A stretch of DNA of 64,000 bases from Sphaerospermopsis torques-reginae ITEP-024 (GTDB taxonomy: Bacteria > Cyanobacteriota > Cyanobacteriia > Cyanobacteriales > Nostocaceae): NCBI RefSeq assembly GCF_019598945.1, contig NZ_CP080598.1:2356001-2420000 (forward strand), in the 5' to 3' direction. Position numbers and translations under genes: made by a program. The notes under the pieces were generated by a model that was not told the DNA's origin, ran no database searches, and saw nothing but the letters and a program-made list of their open reading frames with translations. Below, in pieces: positions 17,747 through 26,938 of the stretch. Numbering within the stretch: the stretch's first letter is position 1; each line of letters opens with the position of its first letter.

Positions 17747-18583
17747 TTGACTATACTCACATTTTCTTTATTAGTTTGGCTGGGATCATTTAGTGCTGGG
17801 TTAGTAGGATCATTAACAGGTTTAGGAGGCGGAGTCGTTATAGTTCCTTTATTAACTTCAGTTTTTGGTGTTGATATTCGTTATGCTGTTGGTGCATCTT
17901 TAGTCTCAGTAATTGCCACATCATTAGGTTCAGCTTCCACATACATTAAACAAGGATTTGCTAACCTGCGCTTAGGAATGTTTTTGGAAGTTGCCACTAC
18001 CATTGGTGCAATGATTGGAGCTTTATTAGCTGCCTTTGTTTCCGTGAAATTCTTAACAATCATTTTGGCAGTTGTTTTAATTTATTCAGCATATTTATCC
18101 CAACGCACAAGAGCAGAAAATCAAGAAATTGCCGAACCAGATCCCATTGCGGAATATCTCCAACTCAATGGTACTTATCCCACTCCTAACGGTGTGATAC
18201 CTTATCAAATAAATGCCTTACCTGCTGGGTTTAGCATTATGTTAATTGCCGGCGTGCTTTCTGGTTTATTAGGAATTGGTTCGGGAGCATTTAAGGTATT
18301 AGCAATGGATCAAGCTATGCGTCTACCTTTTAAAGTTTCCACCACCACCAGCAATTTTATGATCGGTGTGACAGCCGCAACTTCTGCTGGTGTTTATTTA
18401 AGTCGTGGATATATAGATCCTGGTTTATCCATGCCAGTAATGTTGGGAGTTTTACCAGGTGCTTTTTTAGGAGCAAGAATTTTAATGGGTGCTAAAACCC
18501 AAACATTGAGAATAATTTTTAGCCTTGTTTTAGTGGTAATGGCTATCAAAATGGTGTACAACAGTCTTATAGGGGAGTTATAA
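17747..18583 (+). CDS. TauE/SafE family permease (with DUF1634 partner)
   Basis: 278 aa, about eight membrane segments. GLVGSLTGLGGGVVIVPLLT and ISMLIAGVLSGLLGIGSGA-like second-half repeat are diagnostic. The start is a TTG preceded by GAGG at about 12 nt; no ATG occurs before the first membrane segment. Its stop is followed after 2 bp by a DUF1634 gene, the classical two-gene arrangement for this branch, suggesting a two-component anion or sulfite exporter. Confidence 0.9.
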   Translation: MTILTFSLLVWLGSFSAGLVGSLTGLGGGVVIVPLLTSVFGVDIRYAVGASLVSVIATSLGSASTYIKQGFANLRLGMFLEVATTIGAMIGALLAAFVSVKFLTIILAVVLIYSAYLSQRTRAENQEIAEPDPIAEYLQLNGTYPTPNGVIPYQINALPAGFSIMLIAGVLSGLLGIGSGAFKVLAMDQAMRLPFKVSTTTSNFMIGVTAATSAGVYLSRGYIDPGLSMPVMLGVLPGAFLGARILMGAKTQTLRIIFSLVLVVMAIKMVYNSLIGEL

Positions 18584-18585
18584 TT

Positions 18586-19140
18586 ATGTATAGATTAAAT
18601 TCGGGTTTTCGTTGGACTTCATCAACACAACAAGAAACTGAAGTAATGACTCTAGCTTTAATATCTGAACAACCAGATTCAGATATTCAACAACTAGAAA
18701 AACAACATTTTAATCATGTCAATCATCTCAATTATCAGGGTGTAATTGCAAATAATCATAAAATAGAAAAATTGCCGGGTGAGCAATTATTAGAAAATTT
18801 GCTCAGTAATTTACTCAGATATGGTGTTTTGATTGCCAGTTCTATAGTATTTATAGGAGGAATATTATATTTAATCAATCACGGTTCAGAACCTGCTCCA
18901 TATCATATATTTCGTGGTACATCTCCTGAATTTTGCTCACCCATTGGCGTATTCACCGCAATTTTATCAGGTAGTCGGCGGGCAATTATTCAATTGGGAC
19001 TTTTAATATTAATTGCTGTGCCAGTTTTACGAGTCTTTATTTCTTGTTTAACTTTTCTATTCCTGCGACAATTTATTTATGTAGTCATTACTTCTTTAGT
19101 GTTAACAAGTCTTATTTACAGTTTGCTCAGTGCCTATTAA
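18586..19140 (+). CDS. DUF1634 domain membrane protein
   Basis: 184 aa. About 65 soluble residues are followed by three membrane segments: LLRYGVLIASSIVFIGGILY, a middle one around AIIQLGLLILIAVPVLRVFI and a C-terminal one around FIYVVITSLVLTSLIYSLLS. DUF1634 proteins are nearly always encoded next to TauE/SafE permeases, as here (2-bp gap), and are presumed accessory subunits. The N-terminal extension is longer than in most relatives; an internal ATG (MTLALIS) could be an alternative start. Confidence 0.87.
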   Translation: MYRLNSGFRWTSSTQQETEVMTLALISEQPDSDIQQLEKQHFNHVNHLNYQGVIANNHKIEKLPGEQLLENLLSNLLRYGVLIASSIVFIGGILYLINHGSEPAPYHIFRGTSPEFCSPIGVFTAILSGSRRAIIQLGLLILIAVPVLRVFISCLTFLFLRQFIYVVITSLVLTSLIYSLLSAY

Positions 19141-19181
19141 TATATCATCTAATATGTAATAGGTAAAAAATCAGTAGATAA

Positions 19182-19210
19182 ATCCCCGAATTTTTTGGTC
19201 ATTCGGGGAT
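19182..19210 (+). terminator. Hairpin after the TauE/DUF1634 operon
   Basis: ATCCCCGAAT (19182-19191) pairs with ATTCGGGGAT (19201-19210), a 10-bp stem with a T-rich loop, 41 bp after the stop codon. It belongs to the same dispersed palindrome type as those at 24495 and 42481. No long U tract follows. Confidence 0.5.
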
Positions 19211-19340
19211 ATAATCAAATATTTATACCAATCATGTGTACCAAATTCAAGAATCAAATAACCGCAAAGAACACAAAGTACACAAAGAGGGAAGCAAGAG
19301 ATTCAGAAATCTGGCACATTCTTCTACAGAAGTGATATTA

Positions 19341-19586
19341 CTAGGAAATTAACAATTTTTTCTTAGTCATTTTTAAGTTTTTCCAAAGGATCTGAATTTG
19401 TTTATAAGCATCCTCTGGGGAAAGTTTACCACCAGTTTGTAAACTACAAATATGGTTAACCCTTTGAGAAAAATCTTGAAGATGAGCATTAAATAATAAA
19501 TATTCTGGTTCAAACTGTCCATAATATGGACTACGTGGATAAAGAAAGTCAGATATTTCTGAGAGAAAATAAGGGTCTTGGTTCAT
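19341..19586 (-). CDS. Small conserved cyanobacterial protein
   Basis: 81 aa. Contains FLYPRSPYYGQFEPEYLLFN, then AHLQDFSQRVNHICSLQTGG and KLSPEDAYKQIQILWKNLK, a pattern I have seen in cyanobacterial proteins of unknown function (probably DUF7219). Soluble, helical, no catalytic motif visible. Single gene. I cannot propose a function. Confidence 0.7.
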   Translation of the reverse strand: MNQDPYFLSEISDFLYPRSPYYGQFEPEYLLFNAHLQDFSQRVNHICSLQTGGKLSPEDAYKQIQILWKNLKMTKKKLLIS

Positions 19587-19947
19587 ATAGAATATAGCAG
19601 GTAGTTAGAATTAAAACAATCAGAAATTATGCAAGTGGTATTTAAGAAAATTTTATATCAGTATTTCATAAACACTCTTTAAACGCAGTATTAGTGAATA
19701 CATTTTTCAGTATTCTCATAGTTGTAAACACTGGTAAATACAAATTGACTATAATGATCAGTAACTCAAATTGAAATTTGCTGTAATACCCGAATACCCC
19801 ACTTCTTTAAGAAGTCGGGAATCTATATACTATTAACTACAGTATTTTTGTATATTTAGTCTATCATTACTAAAGTCATGATATAATCTTGCACGATAGA
19901 CATAATTACAGAATATTGTATCAACATGATCAAAGAATGCGACCGAG
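19587..19947. promoter_or_regulatory. Divergent intergenic region with a degenerate palindrome
   Basis: 361 bp. At about 19800-19823 is ACTTCTTTAAGAAGTCGGGA, a degraded copy of the CGACTTCTTGAAGAAGTCG palindrome. Otherwise AT-rich, with no gene seen; probably holds the promoter of the prohibitin-like gene. Confidence 0.35.
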
Positions 19948-20757
19948 ATGAGACAATATCACACTTTCAAAAAAGCAGCTAAACTCACAGCTTTGATATG
20001 TTTAATTACCATTTTAGTTACTCCTTTTGTCATAGTTAATGCTGGTGAACGTGGTGTATTAATGAAGTTTGGAGAGGTGCAAGATCCAGTATTAGCTGAA
20101 GGAATACACCTAATTATTCCTGTAGTGAATACAGTGAAAAAATTAAGTATTAGAATCCAAAAACAATCTATATCTACTGAGTCTATATCTAAAGATTTAC
20201 AAAATATTTTTACTCAAGTAGTGCTAAATTGGCATATTCAACCCATAAAAACAAATCTAGTATTTCAACAAATTGGCGATGAAAAAAACATTATAGATAT
20301 GATTATTGATCCAGCAATTGCAGAAGTTGTAAAAGCTATAGTCGCTCAATATACAGCAGAAGAAACCATTACTAAACGTGAAGATGTGAAAAATAAATTA
20401 GATAATTTTCTAAAACAAAGATTAGATAATTATGATATTGTAGTTGACGATGTATCTTTAGTTAATATCAGCTTTTCTCATCAGTTTATAGAAGCTGTAG
20501 AAGCAAAACAAGTTGCTGCACAGGAAGCAAAACGGGCGGAATTTTTAGCGATTAAAGCAGCTAAGGAAGCGGAAGCTAAGGTAAATTTAGCCAAGGGTGA
20601 AGCTGAATCTTTGAGTTTATTAAAAAATATTTTGACACCAGAATTATTACAAAGACAAGCACTAGAAAAGTGGAATGGTAAATTACCGTTAATTGTGGGT
20701 AAAGAAGATTTTAAAATTGGCGATATTCAACAGTTAATTACAGCAAGTGAAAATTAA
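19948..20757 (+). CDS. Prohibitin/SPFH domain membrane protein
   Basis: 269 aa. One N-terminal membrane helix (ALICLITILVTPFVIVNAGE), then the SPFH domain (GVLMKFGEVQDPVLAEGIHL, IIPVVNTVKKLSIRIQKQSI), and a coiled coil rich in Ala, Glu and Lys (VEAKQVAAQEAKRAEFLAIK). Length and order match bacterial prohibitins, which form oligomeric rings at membranes and modulate proteases or membrane order. The membrane anchor and domain are certain, the role in this cell is not. Confidence 0.9.
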   Translation: MRQYHTFKKAAKLTALICLITILVTPFVIVNAGERGVLMKFGEVQDPVLAEGIHLIIPVVNTVKKLSIRIQKQSISTESISKDLQNIFTQVVLNWHIQPIKTNLVFQQIGDEKNIIDMIIDPAIAEVVKAIVAQYTAEETITKREDVKNKLDNFLKQRLDNYDIVVDDVSLVNISFSHQFIEAVEAKQVAAQEAKRAEFLAIKAAKEAEAKVNLAKGEAESLSLLKNILTPELLQRQALEKWNGKLPLIVGKEDFKIGDIQQLITASEN

Positions 20758-20955
20758 GTTATTTGTAAGAATTCAGGAGTCAGGAGTCAGGAGTCAGAAT
20801 ATTGTATAAATCAGTAGATTATCAATATGTGATTTTTATTCTAACCCTTAAAAAGCTGATTTCTCTTAGCTGATAGCTGAATGCTTACAGTTATTTTTTT
20901 AATCATGAATCCTGATTTTAAATCCCCTCTTGTTTAAAATTGGGGATTTTATTGT

Positions 20956-21408
20956 TTATGAATTGTTGAAAATTTCTAGAGGAATATCAATAATTTTCAA
21001 CTGAAGTAAAAACACAATCAATAAGGTATATGCAGTTGAAGAAATCAAAGTATTGAATATCTCTTTTTTAAGATTACGCTCCTGGGGTTGTTTTTGAAAA
21101 ATATCACCTGCTCCAAATTGCATCATGAGAATACCGATAATATTTGATAACCAATAACCAATAATTGTGCAAGGTAAAAGTAAATTTTCTGACAAAAAAC
21201 TGCACACATAACCAAAAAAGTACGCTATCGGTAGATTGAATAATAAATCATTCCACCAGCATAATGGAGAAAGCAAATATCCGAAAACAACAAAAAACCC
21301 TCCTCTTAATTTCTTCCAAATATTGCTACTTGGTTGGTGGGAGGTGGTTTCTTGTTTCTCTTCTAAAGTGGGATCAAAGTTTTGACTGGTTACGGATAAA
21401 TTTTTCAT
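20956..21408 (-). CDS. Membrane protein of unknown function
   Basis: 150 aa with a soluble Ser/Gln-rich start and about three membrane stretches (FFVVFGYLLSPLCWWNDLLF, LLPCTIIGYWLSNIIGILMM and TAYTLLIVFLLQL). The spacer between helices 2 and 3 is basic and Gln-rich. I do not recognise the family. Single gene convergent with the prohibitin gene. Confidence 0.65.
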   Translation of the reverse strand: MKNLSVTSQNFDPTLEEKQETTSHQPSSNIWKKLRGGFFVVFGYLLSPLCWWNDLLFNLPIAYFFGYVCSFLSENLLLPCTIIGYWLSNIIGILMMQFGAGDIFQKQPQERNLKKEIFNTLISSTAYTLLIVFLLQLKIIDIPLEIFNNS

Positions 21409-21656
21409 AAATACACTATTCCTATCAAATTAGTGTATTTTAACTTTAAATCAAAAAAAAGTCCATAGTTATTAATGCAGGACTGATGCAACTAGCACAT
21501 TAATAGGATACATCAAAACGTATAAATTATGTAAATACACATATTATTGATATCTGAAGCACCAGAAAACTTGATGAAGTGCGGAATGTGGGTAAAAATT
21601 AAGGTGAAAGTTAGATCCCATAAAAACACCTAACTAACCGCCTTAACTCTCTTTTG

Positions 21657-22652
21657 CTAACCCCTACCACCACCAATAAAATATAACAAAGCCATTCTCA
21701 CAGCTACACCGCTAGTTACCTGATCTTGAATTAAACTAAATTCAGGATCATCCATTAAATCTGAACTAATTTCTACACCTCTATTAACTGGACCAGGATG
21801 CAAAACTTTGACATGAGGTTTACACATTTTTAACCGATTTCTAGTAATGCCAAATAATTGATGATATTCCCTTAAACTGGGTAATAAATGGGCTGTCATT
21901 CGTTCTTTTTGCAAACGCAATGTCATCACAAAATCAGCATTTTCTAAAGCTGGTTCTAGTTGCCAATGGATCAATAACCGTTCTGCATTTGCTGTACCTT
22001 GTAAATATTCAGCAAAGAATTTAGGTAATAAAGTGGGAGGTGCTGCTAAATGCACTTCTGCACCACTGGCGGTTAAACTCCAAATATTAGAACGGGCAAC
22101 ACGAGAATGTAAAATATCCCCAACAATGGCAATTTTTTTACCTTCTAATAATTCAATTCTGGGTTTTTCTGGATTAATTAAACTACAAATTGTAGATAAA
22201 TCTAATAATGCTTGAGATGGATGCTCATGTTGTCCATCACCAGCATTTAAAACACTGACTTTTTCACCTAAACGATCCATTTCTTGGGCGATCGCCTGGG
22301 GTACTCCTGCTTCTTTATGGCGAATTACCATAATATCTGTACCCATTGCTAAATAGGTTTTAGCAGTATCTAAAATTGTCTCTCCTTTAGTCATGGAAGA
22401 AGTAGCCGCAGCAAAATTCAGAGTATCTGCACTTAACCTTTTAGCAGCTATTTCAAAACTACTCCGGGTGCGGGTAGAAGGTTCAAAAAATAAATTTGCC
22501 ACTACCTGTCCTTGCAAAGTGGGTACTTTTTTTGTTCTGCGTGATAGAACTTCTCTAAATGAAGCCGCAGTTTGTAAAACCGCGTTATATTCATCTGTGG
22601 TGAAGTCAGATAAAGAAAGAATGTGATGACGATTCCAAGTAGTTGTAGGCAT
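21657..22652 (-). CDS. pyrB: Aspartate carbamoyltransferase catalytic subunit
   Basis: 331 aa, full length. Carbamoyl phosphate site [13 protein letters not shown], then the aspartate-side motifs [14 protein letters not shown] and [13 protein letters not shown]. Catalyses carbamoyl phosphate plus aspartate to carbamoyl aspartate, the first committed step of pyrimidine synthesis. No regulatory pyrI neighbour is seen, as usual for cyanobacteria. A heptamer array begins one base upstream of the start codon, so the untranslated leader consists of repeat. Confidence 0.97.
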   Translation of the reverse strand: MPTTTWNRHHILSLSDFTTDEYNAVLQTAASFREVLSRRTKKVPTLQGQVVANLFFEPSTRTRSSFEIAAKRLSADTLNFAAATSSMTKGETILDTAKTYLAMGTDIMVIRHKEAGVPQAIAQEMDRLGEKVSVLNAGDGQHEHPSQALLDLSTICSLINPEKPRIELLEGKKIAIVGDILHSRVARSNIWSLTASGAEVHLAAPPTLLPKFFAEYLQGTANAERLLIHWQLEPALENADFVMTLRLQKERMTAHLLPSLREYHQLFGITRNRLKMCKPHVKVLHPGPVNRGVEISSDLMDDPEFSLIQDQVTSGVAVRMALLYFIGGGRG

Positions 22653-22653
22653 T

Positions 22654-22725
22654 GAGATTTTAGATTTTAGATTTTAGATTTTAGATTTTGGATTTTAGAT
22701 TTTAGATTTTAGATTTTGGATTTTT
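22654..22725. repeat. STRR heptamer array (GATTTTA) at the pyrB start
   Basis: About ten tandem copies of GATTTTA with GATTTTG variants lie directly against the pyrB start codon. A second array of ATTACCA-type heptamers follows at about 22750-22785, reaching almost to the mgtE stop. Confidence 0.85.
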
Positions 22726-22790
22726 GAGGTAATTAGTAGTAGTCATGAACAATTACCAATTACCCATTACCAATTACCTATTACCAAATT

Positions 22791-24140
22791 TTAAGTTGGT
22801 AAATGAAAGACTTTCAAAGCAATAGAAACTATGCTCAGGAAGGTGACAAAACCAATAGTATCCAACATGGTGGTGACTAATGGACCACTCATTAAAGCTG
22901 GATCTAATTTTAGCTTTTGTAATCCCATTGGTAACAAAGTTCCCAAGCTAACAGCAACCATTGTATTCGTTGCCATGACAGTTCCCGCAACTAAAGCTAC
23001 CCATCTTTCATTCGGTTTTGCCCAAATTAAGGAAAGAGCGATCATTGTTGCACCTAACGCAATAGCTGTACCTAACCCCGCTAAAAGTTCTTTGCGGAGA
23101 ATTTTACCAGTATCTTCTGCGGTTACTTCTCCTACACCTAAACCGCGAATAGTCACGGTTAAGGCTTGAATACCGACAGTTCCCCCGGTATTAGAAAATA
23201 TGGGCATAATTACAGCTAGAACCGGTACAGCCGCAATAACTTGTTGAAAAGGAGCGATCGCACTAGCCGCACCAATATACAATGCCATGATACCTAATAA
23301 CCAAGGCAACCGTTTTTTAATAGTTACATGAGGAGGAGATAAAGCTTCTTCATCACCACTCACAGCAGCTAATTTTTGAATATCCTCGGTAGCTTCTTCT
23401 TCTAAAATATCAATGACATCATCAATGGTAATAATTCCCACTAACCTATCTTCCCGATCTACTACAGGCATAGCAATTAAATCATAACGTTGCATAATGC
23501 GGGCTGCTTCTTCCTGTAGGGTTTCAGTTTTCACTTTCACAACATGAGAACTAGCAATATCTTTAATTAAGACTTCGGGAAAAGTAAATAATAACTGACG
23601 CAAAGAAACAACACTAACTAATTTACGATTATCGTCGGTGACGTAAGCATAGTAAATTGTTTCTTTATCTTCGTCTTGTAAACGAATTTTACTTAACGCT
23701 TCACCGACAGTCAAACCTTGTCGCAACCGTACATATTCTGTTGTCATTACCCTGCCGGCAGTTCCTTCAGGATAACCCAAAATCGTTGCGGTAGCTTGTC
23801 TTTGTTCGGGGCTAAGTTGTTGTAATAAACGTTTAACTACTCCTGCTGGTAGTTCATCAAACAAGTATGCTCTTTCATCAGGACTCATTTCTTCTACCAG
23901 ATGTACTACTTGCACATCATGTAGAGAGTTTATCAGTTCTTCTTGTACTTCTGTAGGTAAATATTCAAATACATCAATAGCTTGATTTTTGTTCAGTAAA
24001 CGAAAAGCGATCGCCCTGTGTTTTTCCGGTAATTCTGAAATATATTCTCCCACATCCACAGGTTGCAGATTATTTAAATCACATTTCAATTGATTTAAGT
24101 CAGCAACATCCAAAGAATTGCGAACATCTTGTGTCAGCAT
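22791..24140 (-). CDS. mgtE: Magnesium transporter MgtE
   Basis: 449 aa. In order: the MgtE N domain (LPEKHRAIAFRLL, LFDELPAGVVKRLLQQL), a pair of CBS domains (MTTEYVRLRQGLTVGEAL; MPVVDREDRLVGIITIDDV) and five membrane helices with the selectivity-region motif PVLAVIMPIFSNTGGTVGIQ. Homodimeric Mg2+ channel gated by cytosolic Mg2+ bound to the N and CBS domains. GGAGGA precedes the ATG and a hairpin lies just upstream of it. Confidence 0.96.
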   Translation of the reverse strand: MLTQDVRNSLDVADLNQLKCDLNNLQPVDVGEYISELPEKHRAIAFRLLNKNQAIDVFEYLPTEVQEELINSLHDVQVVHLVEEMSPDERAYLFDELPAGVVKRLLQQLSPEQRQATATILGYPEGTAGRVMTTEYVRLRQGLTVGEALSKIRLQDEDKETIYYAYVTDDNRKLVSVVSLRQLLFTFPEVLIKDIASSHVVKVKTETLQEEAARIMQRYDLIAMPVVDREDRLVGIITIDDVIDILEEEATEDIQKLAAVSGDEEALSPPHVTIKKRLPWLLGIMALYIGAASAIAPFQQVIAAVPVLAVIMPIFSNTGGTVGIQALTVTIRGLGVGEVTAEDTGKILRKELLAGLGTAIALGATMIALSLIWAKPNERWVALVAGTVMATNTMVAVSLGTLLPMGLQKLKLDPALMSGPLVTTMLDTIGFVTFLSIVSIALKVFHLPT

Positions 24141-24160
24141 AACAAATTCCTCCTAATGTC

Positions 24161-24198
24161 TCCCCCTCGCTGGGAGACTTTCTCGCCAGCTTAGGGGA
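24161..24198 (-). promoter_or_regulatory. Hairpin in the mgtE 5' leader
   Basis: CGCTGG-GAGA and TCTC-G-CCAGC pair around a 3-nt loop, with outer TCCCC/GGGGA pairing. The structure starts about 20 nt upstream of the mgtE start codon, just before GGAGGA. It could influence translation or be a dispersed palindrome. I see no clear M-box (Mg riboswitch) consensus. Confidence 0.4.
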
Positions 24199-24494
24199 GG
24201 ATACTACTGCCATCTGGTGGACTTTTGTCCATAAAATTTCAAGAACTCAATATTGATATTTAATCAAGTCATCATTAAGTTATCATCCTAACCCGGAATT
24301 GGCCGATTTGATAACAACCTGGCAATAATGCTTTCTTAATGTAGCATTATACACCGGGGTATATTTTAGATGCCTTGATTTTTTATAGATGTAGAGATTT
24401 TACTACTATATTAATCGGTGTCAAGTCTATCAGCCACTTTACTGGAAATCTTTACACAATGAAGATATTTTTCAGTAGATAGTAGATAGAGATA

Positions 24495-24525
24495 GATCCT
24501 CGACTTCTTGAAGAAGTCGGGGATC
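24495..24525. repeat. Dispersed palindrome upstream of the ATPase gene
   Basis: Near-perfect palindrome with CGACTTCTTGAAGAAGTCG at its centre and GATCC/GGATC ends, about 120 bp before the AAA ATPase start. Relatives occur at 19182, 19800 and 42481. The remainder of the 500-bp gap upstream of mgtE and the ATPase gene is AT-rich with no gene visible. Confidence 0.6.
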
Positions 24526-24644
24526 TGGGTTTAGTTGTAAAAATCGGGTAATATGAAGATAAAAGCAAGAAAACCTATAAGATTAAGTTCCTGTAACATC
24601 ATCAGCGATAACAACCAGTTCAATTACTTTTTAATGAGGAAAAA

Positions 24645-25976
24645 ATGAGAATTAAGCAAATTTCAGTCACAGAACTTTTTGGTATTTTCAATCATGTTAT
24701 TCCCTTGAATACAGAAGATAGAATAACTATAATTTACGGTTTAAATGGTATTGGTAAAACTGCAATATTGAAAATGATAAATGGGATTTTTAATTTACAA
24801 TTTTCAGAGTTTCGTAGTATTCCCTTCAAAGATTTTCAAGTCGATATTGATAATGGAAGTTATCTGAGAGTAAATAAAAGCCAACTTGCTAGTGAAGAAA
24901 ATCAACTGACCTTTTATTTTAAACAAGATAGTAGCAGCAAAGAGCTTAAATTTACTCCCAATAGACTAGAAGTTAAAGAAATATCAGAAGTTCCTATTTC
25001 CAGTATACTAGATATACTAGATGATGTCGTTCCTGGACTGGAAAGGATATCTTCTAACCGTTGGTTATATGTACCTACAAATGAAATACTATCTTTAAAA
25101 GAAGCTTTAGAAAGGTTTAGTGATTTCTTGCCTGAAAAAATTAGATTAAAAAACATACCTACATGGATGGAACAGCTTAAAAAATCTATAGAAATAAATT
25201 TTATCCAATCACAGCGATTATTAAATTTAGCAGAGAATACTAAATTCCGCATGGAAAGGTCACGAACTTTAATGATACCTTCTGTTGCTAGTTATGCAAA
25301 TGAATTAGCAGCAAATATTCAAGCTAAACTAGCAGAATATGGGACTTTATCTCAATCACTTGATAGAACTTTTCCCGTCAGAGTGGTTCAACAAAACAAC
25401 TCAACTGATATCACAGACACACAAATACGTCATAAGCTTAATGAACTTGAAGAAAAACGTTCTCATTTAATCAATACTGGACTTTTGGATAATGATGAAA
25501 ATCAAAATTTTCAAGTACAAGACACAATAGATAAAAGCACAAAAAAAGTTTTATCTGTCTATGTTGAAGATGTAGAGAAGAAACTCAAGATTTTTGAGGA
25601 ATTAGCACAAAAAATAGAACTAATTAAGAGAATTATTAACCAGCGGTTTTCTTATAAAGAAATTAATATTAGTAAAGAAAAAGGTTTTACATTTACTTGT
25701 AATGGCAATTCTTTGTCACCCACACAATTATCTTCTGGAGAACAGCATGAATTAGTAATACTCTATGAATTATTATTTAAAGTTAAACCAAATTCATTAA
25801 TTTTAATTGATGAACCAGAACTGTCACTGCACGTAGAATGGCAAGTGAATTTTCTTAAAGATTTACAAGAAATTACAAAAATAGCTAACATTGATATTTT
25901 ACTAGCAACTCACTCACCTGGTATAATTCATGATAGATGGGACTTAACTGTTGAATTAAAAAGTCCTCAGAGATGA
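24645..25976 (+). CDS. AAA/ABC-type ATPase of a PARIS-like defence module (AriA-like)
   Basis: 443 aa. Walker A GLNGIGKT at residues 32-39, a helical coiled middle (about 120-340), the ABC-type signature LSSGEQ at 362-367, Walker B LILIDEPE at 385-392 and the H-loop ATHSPG near 422. This layout is that of AAA_15/AAA_21 ATPases related to OLD and RecF. The stop overlaps the start of a DUF4435 gene by 4 bp. ATPase plus DUF4435 is the composition of the PARIS anti-phage system, in which the ATPase AriA holds the AriB effector until a phage trigger releases it. Assignment rests on architecture, not alignment. Confidence 0.8.
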   Translation: MRIKQISVTELFGIFNHVIPLNTEDRITIIYGLNGIGKTAILKMINGIFNLQFSEFRSIPFKDFQVDIDNGSYLRVNKSQLASEENQLTFYFKQDSSSKELKFTPNRLEVKEISEVPISSILDILDDVVPGLERISSNRWLYVPTNEILSLKEALERFSDFLPEKIRLKNIPTWMEQLKKSIEINFIQSQRLLNLAENTKFRMERSRTLMIPSVASYANELAANIQAKLAEYGTLSQSLDRTFPVRVVQQNNSTDITDTQIRHKLNELEEKRSHLINTGLLDNDENQNFQVQDTIDKSTKKVLSVYVEDVEKKLKIFEELAQKIELIKRIINQRFSYKEINISKEKGFTFTCNGNSLSPTQLSSGEQHELVILYELLFKVKPNSLILIDEPELSLHVEWQVNFLKDLQEITKIANIDILLATHSPGIIHDRWDLTVELKSPQR

Positions 25977-26845
25977 GAGAATTTATCACACCTGAGTTTA
26001 TTGCTAATCAAATTCGGATGAGACGCAGTGCTTACTCAGGGACTTTTATAATTGTTGAAGGTTCTACCGATGCGCGGGTATATGAACGCTGTTTAGATAA
26101 TAAAAAATGTGAGTTTTCAATTGCTCACAATAAAGATCAAGCTATAGCTGCATTATCTATTCTTGAAAGAGATAATTTTGCAGGTGTCTTAGCTATTGTT
26201 GATGCAGATTTTTCCAGACTAGAAGGAACTTTACCAGCTAGTCAAAATCTATTATTTACTGATTATCATGATTTAGAAATTATGTTAATTCAATCTCCTG
26301 CACTTGATAAATTAATGCGTGAATTTGGCAGTGAGGAAAAAATCAATAATTTTTATAAACTTTATCAACCAATCATTATAACACTATTGGACAATGGTAA
26401 ATTAATCGGTTATTTAAGATGGGTATCTTTAAAATTCAATCTATCACTTAAATTTGAAAATCTCACCTATAGTAAATTCTTAGATCAGAAAACATTAAAA
26501 GTAGATATTACCAAATTGATTAAAGCAGTTAAAGACCATTCCCAAAAACCAGCACTGATAGAAAAAGATATTCAAGAAAAATTAGAAAATCTACAAGATC
26601 ATGATCATGATCCGCATCAAGTTTGTTGTGGTCATGATTTAATTTGTATTTTGTCCATAGGATTGTGTAAAATCTGGGGAACATGGAACAGTAATGATGT
26701 TAAACCAGAAGTATTAGAAATAAGTTTAAGATTGGCATACGAAGAATCTTATTTCCGTGATACACAGTTATATAAATTGATTCAAGGATGGGAACAAAAT
26801 AACCAACCTTATCAAGTTTTATCATCCCCATCTTCAGAAAATTAA
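25973..26845 (+). CDS. DUF4435 TOPRIM-like effector (AriB-like)
   Basis: 290 aa. The TOPRIM-type residues are visible in order: E29 in FIIVEGSTDARVYERC, then D77 and D79 in VLAIVDADFSRLEG, followed by LLFTDYHDLEIMLI. DUF4435 is the family of AriB, the toxic nuclease half of PARIS; in the studied E. coli system it attacks host tRNA-Lys. The start ATG overlaps the ATPase stop (ATGA), implying coupled translation and stoichiometric production. A short HDHDPHQVCCGHD stretch near residue 205 could bind metal. The gene is intact. Confidence 0.8.
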   Translation: MREFITPEFIANQIRMRRSAYSGTFIIVEGSTDARVYERCLDNKKCEFSIAHNKDQAIAALSILERDNFAGVLAIVDADFSRLEGTLPASQNLLFTDYHDLEIMLIQSPALDKLMREFGSEEKINNFYKLYQPIIITLLDNGKLIGYLRWVSLKFNLSLKFENLTYSKFLDQKTLKVDITKLIKAVKDHSQKPALIEKDIQEKLENLQDHDHDPHQVCCGHDLICILSIGLCKIWGTWNSNDVKPEVLEISLRLAYEESYFRDTQLYKLIQGWEQNNQPYQVLSSPSSEN

Positions 26846-26938
26846 GAACCTCAAAAACTGTCACCTGTCACCTGTCACCTGTCACCTGATATTCTGTATA
26901 ATCCCACACAACACCCCAAACCCCCCACCCCGCAGGAA

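Noticed and set aside
24141-24300. M-box magnesium riboswitch before mgtE
   Set aside because: Only one hairpin is evident; the conserved multi-stem consensus of the ykoK/M-box element was not found by eye.
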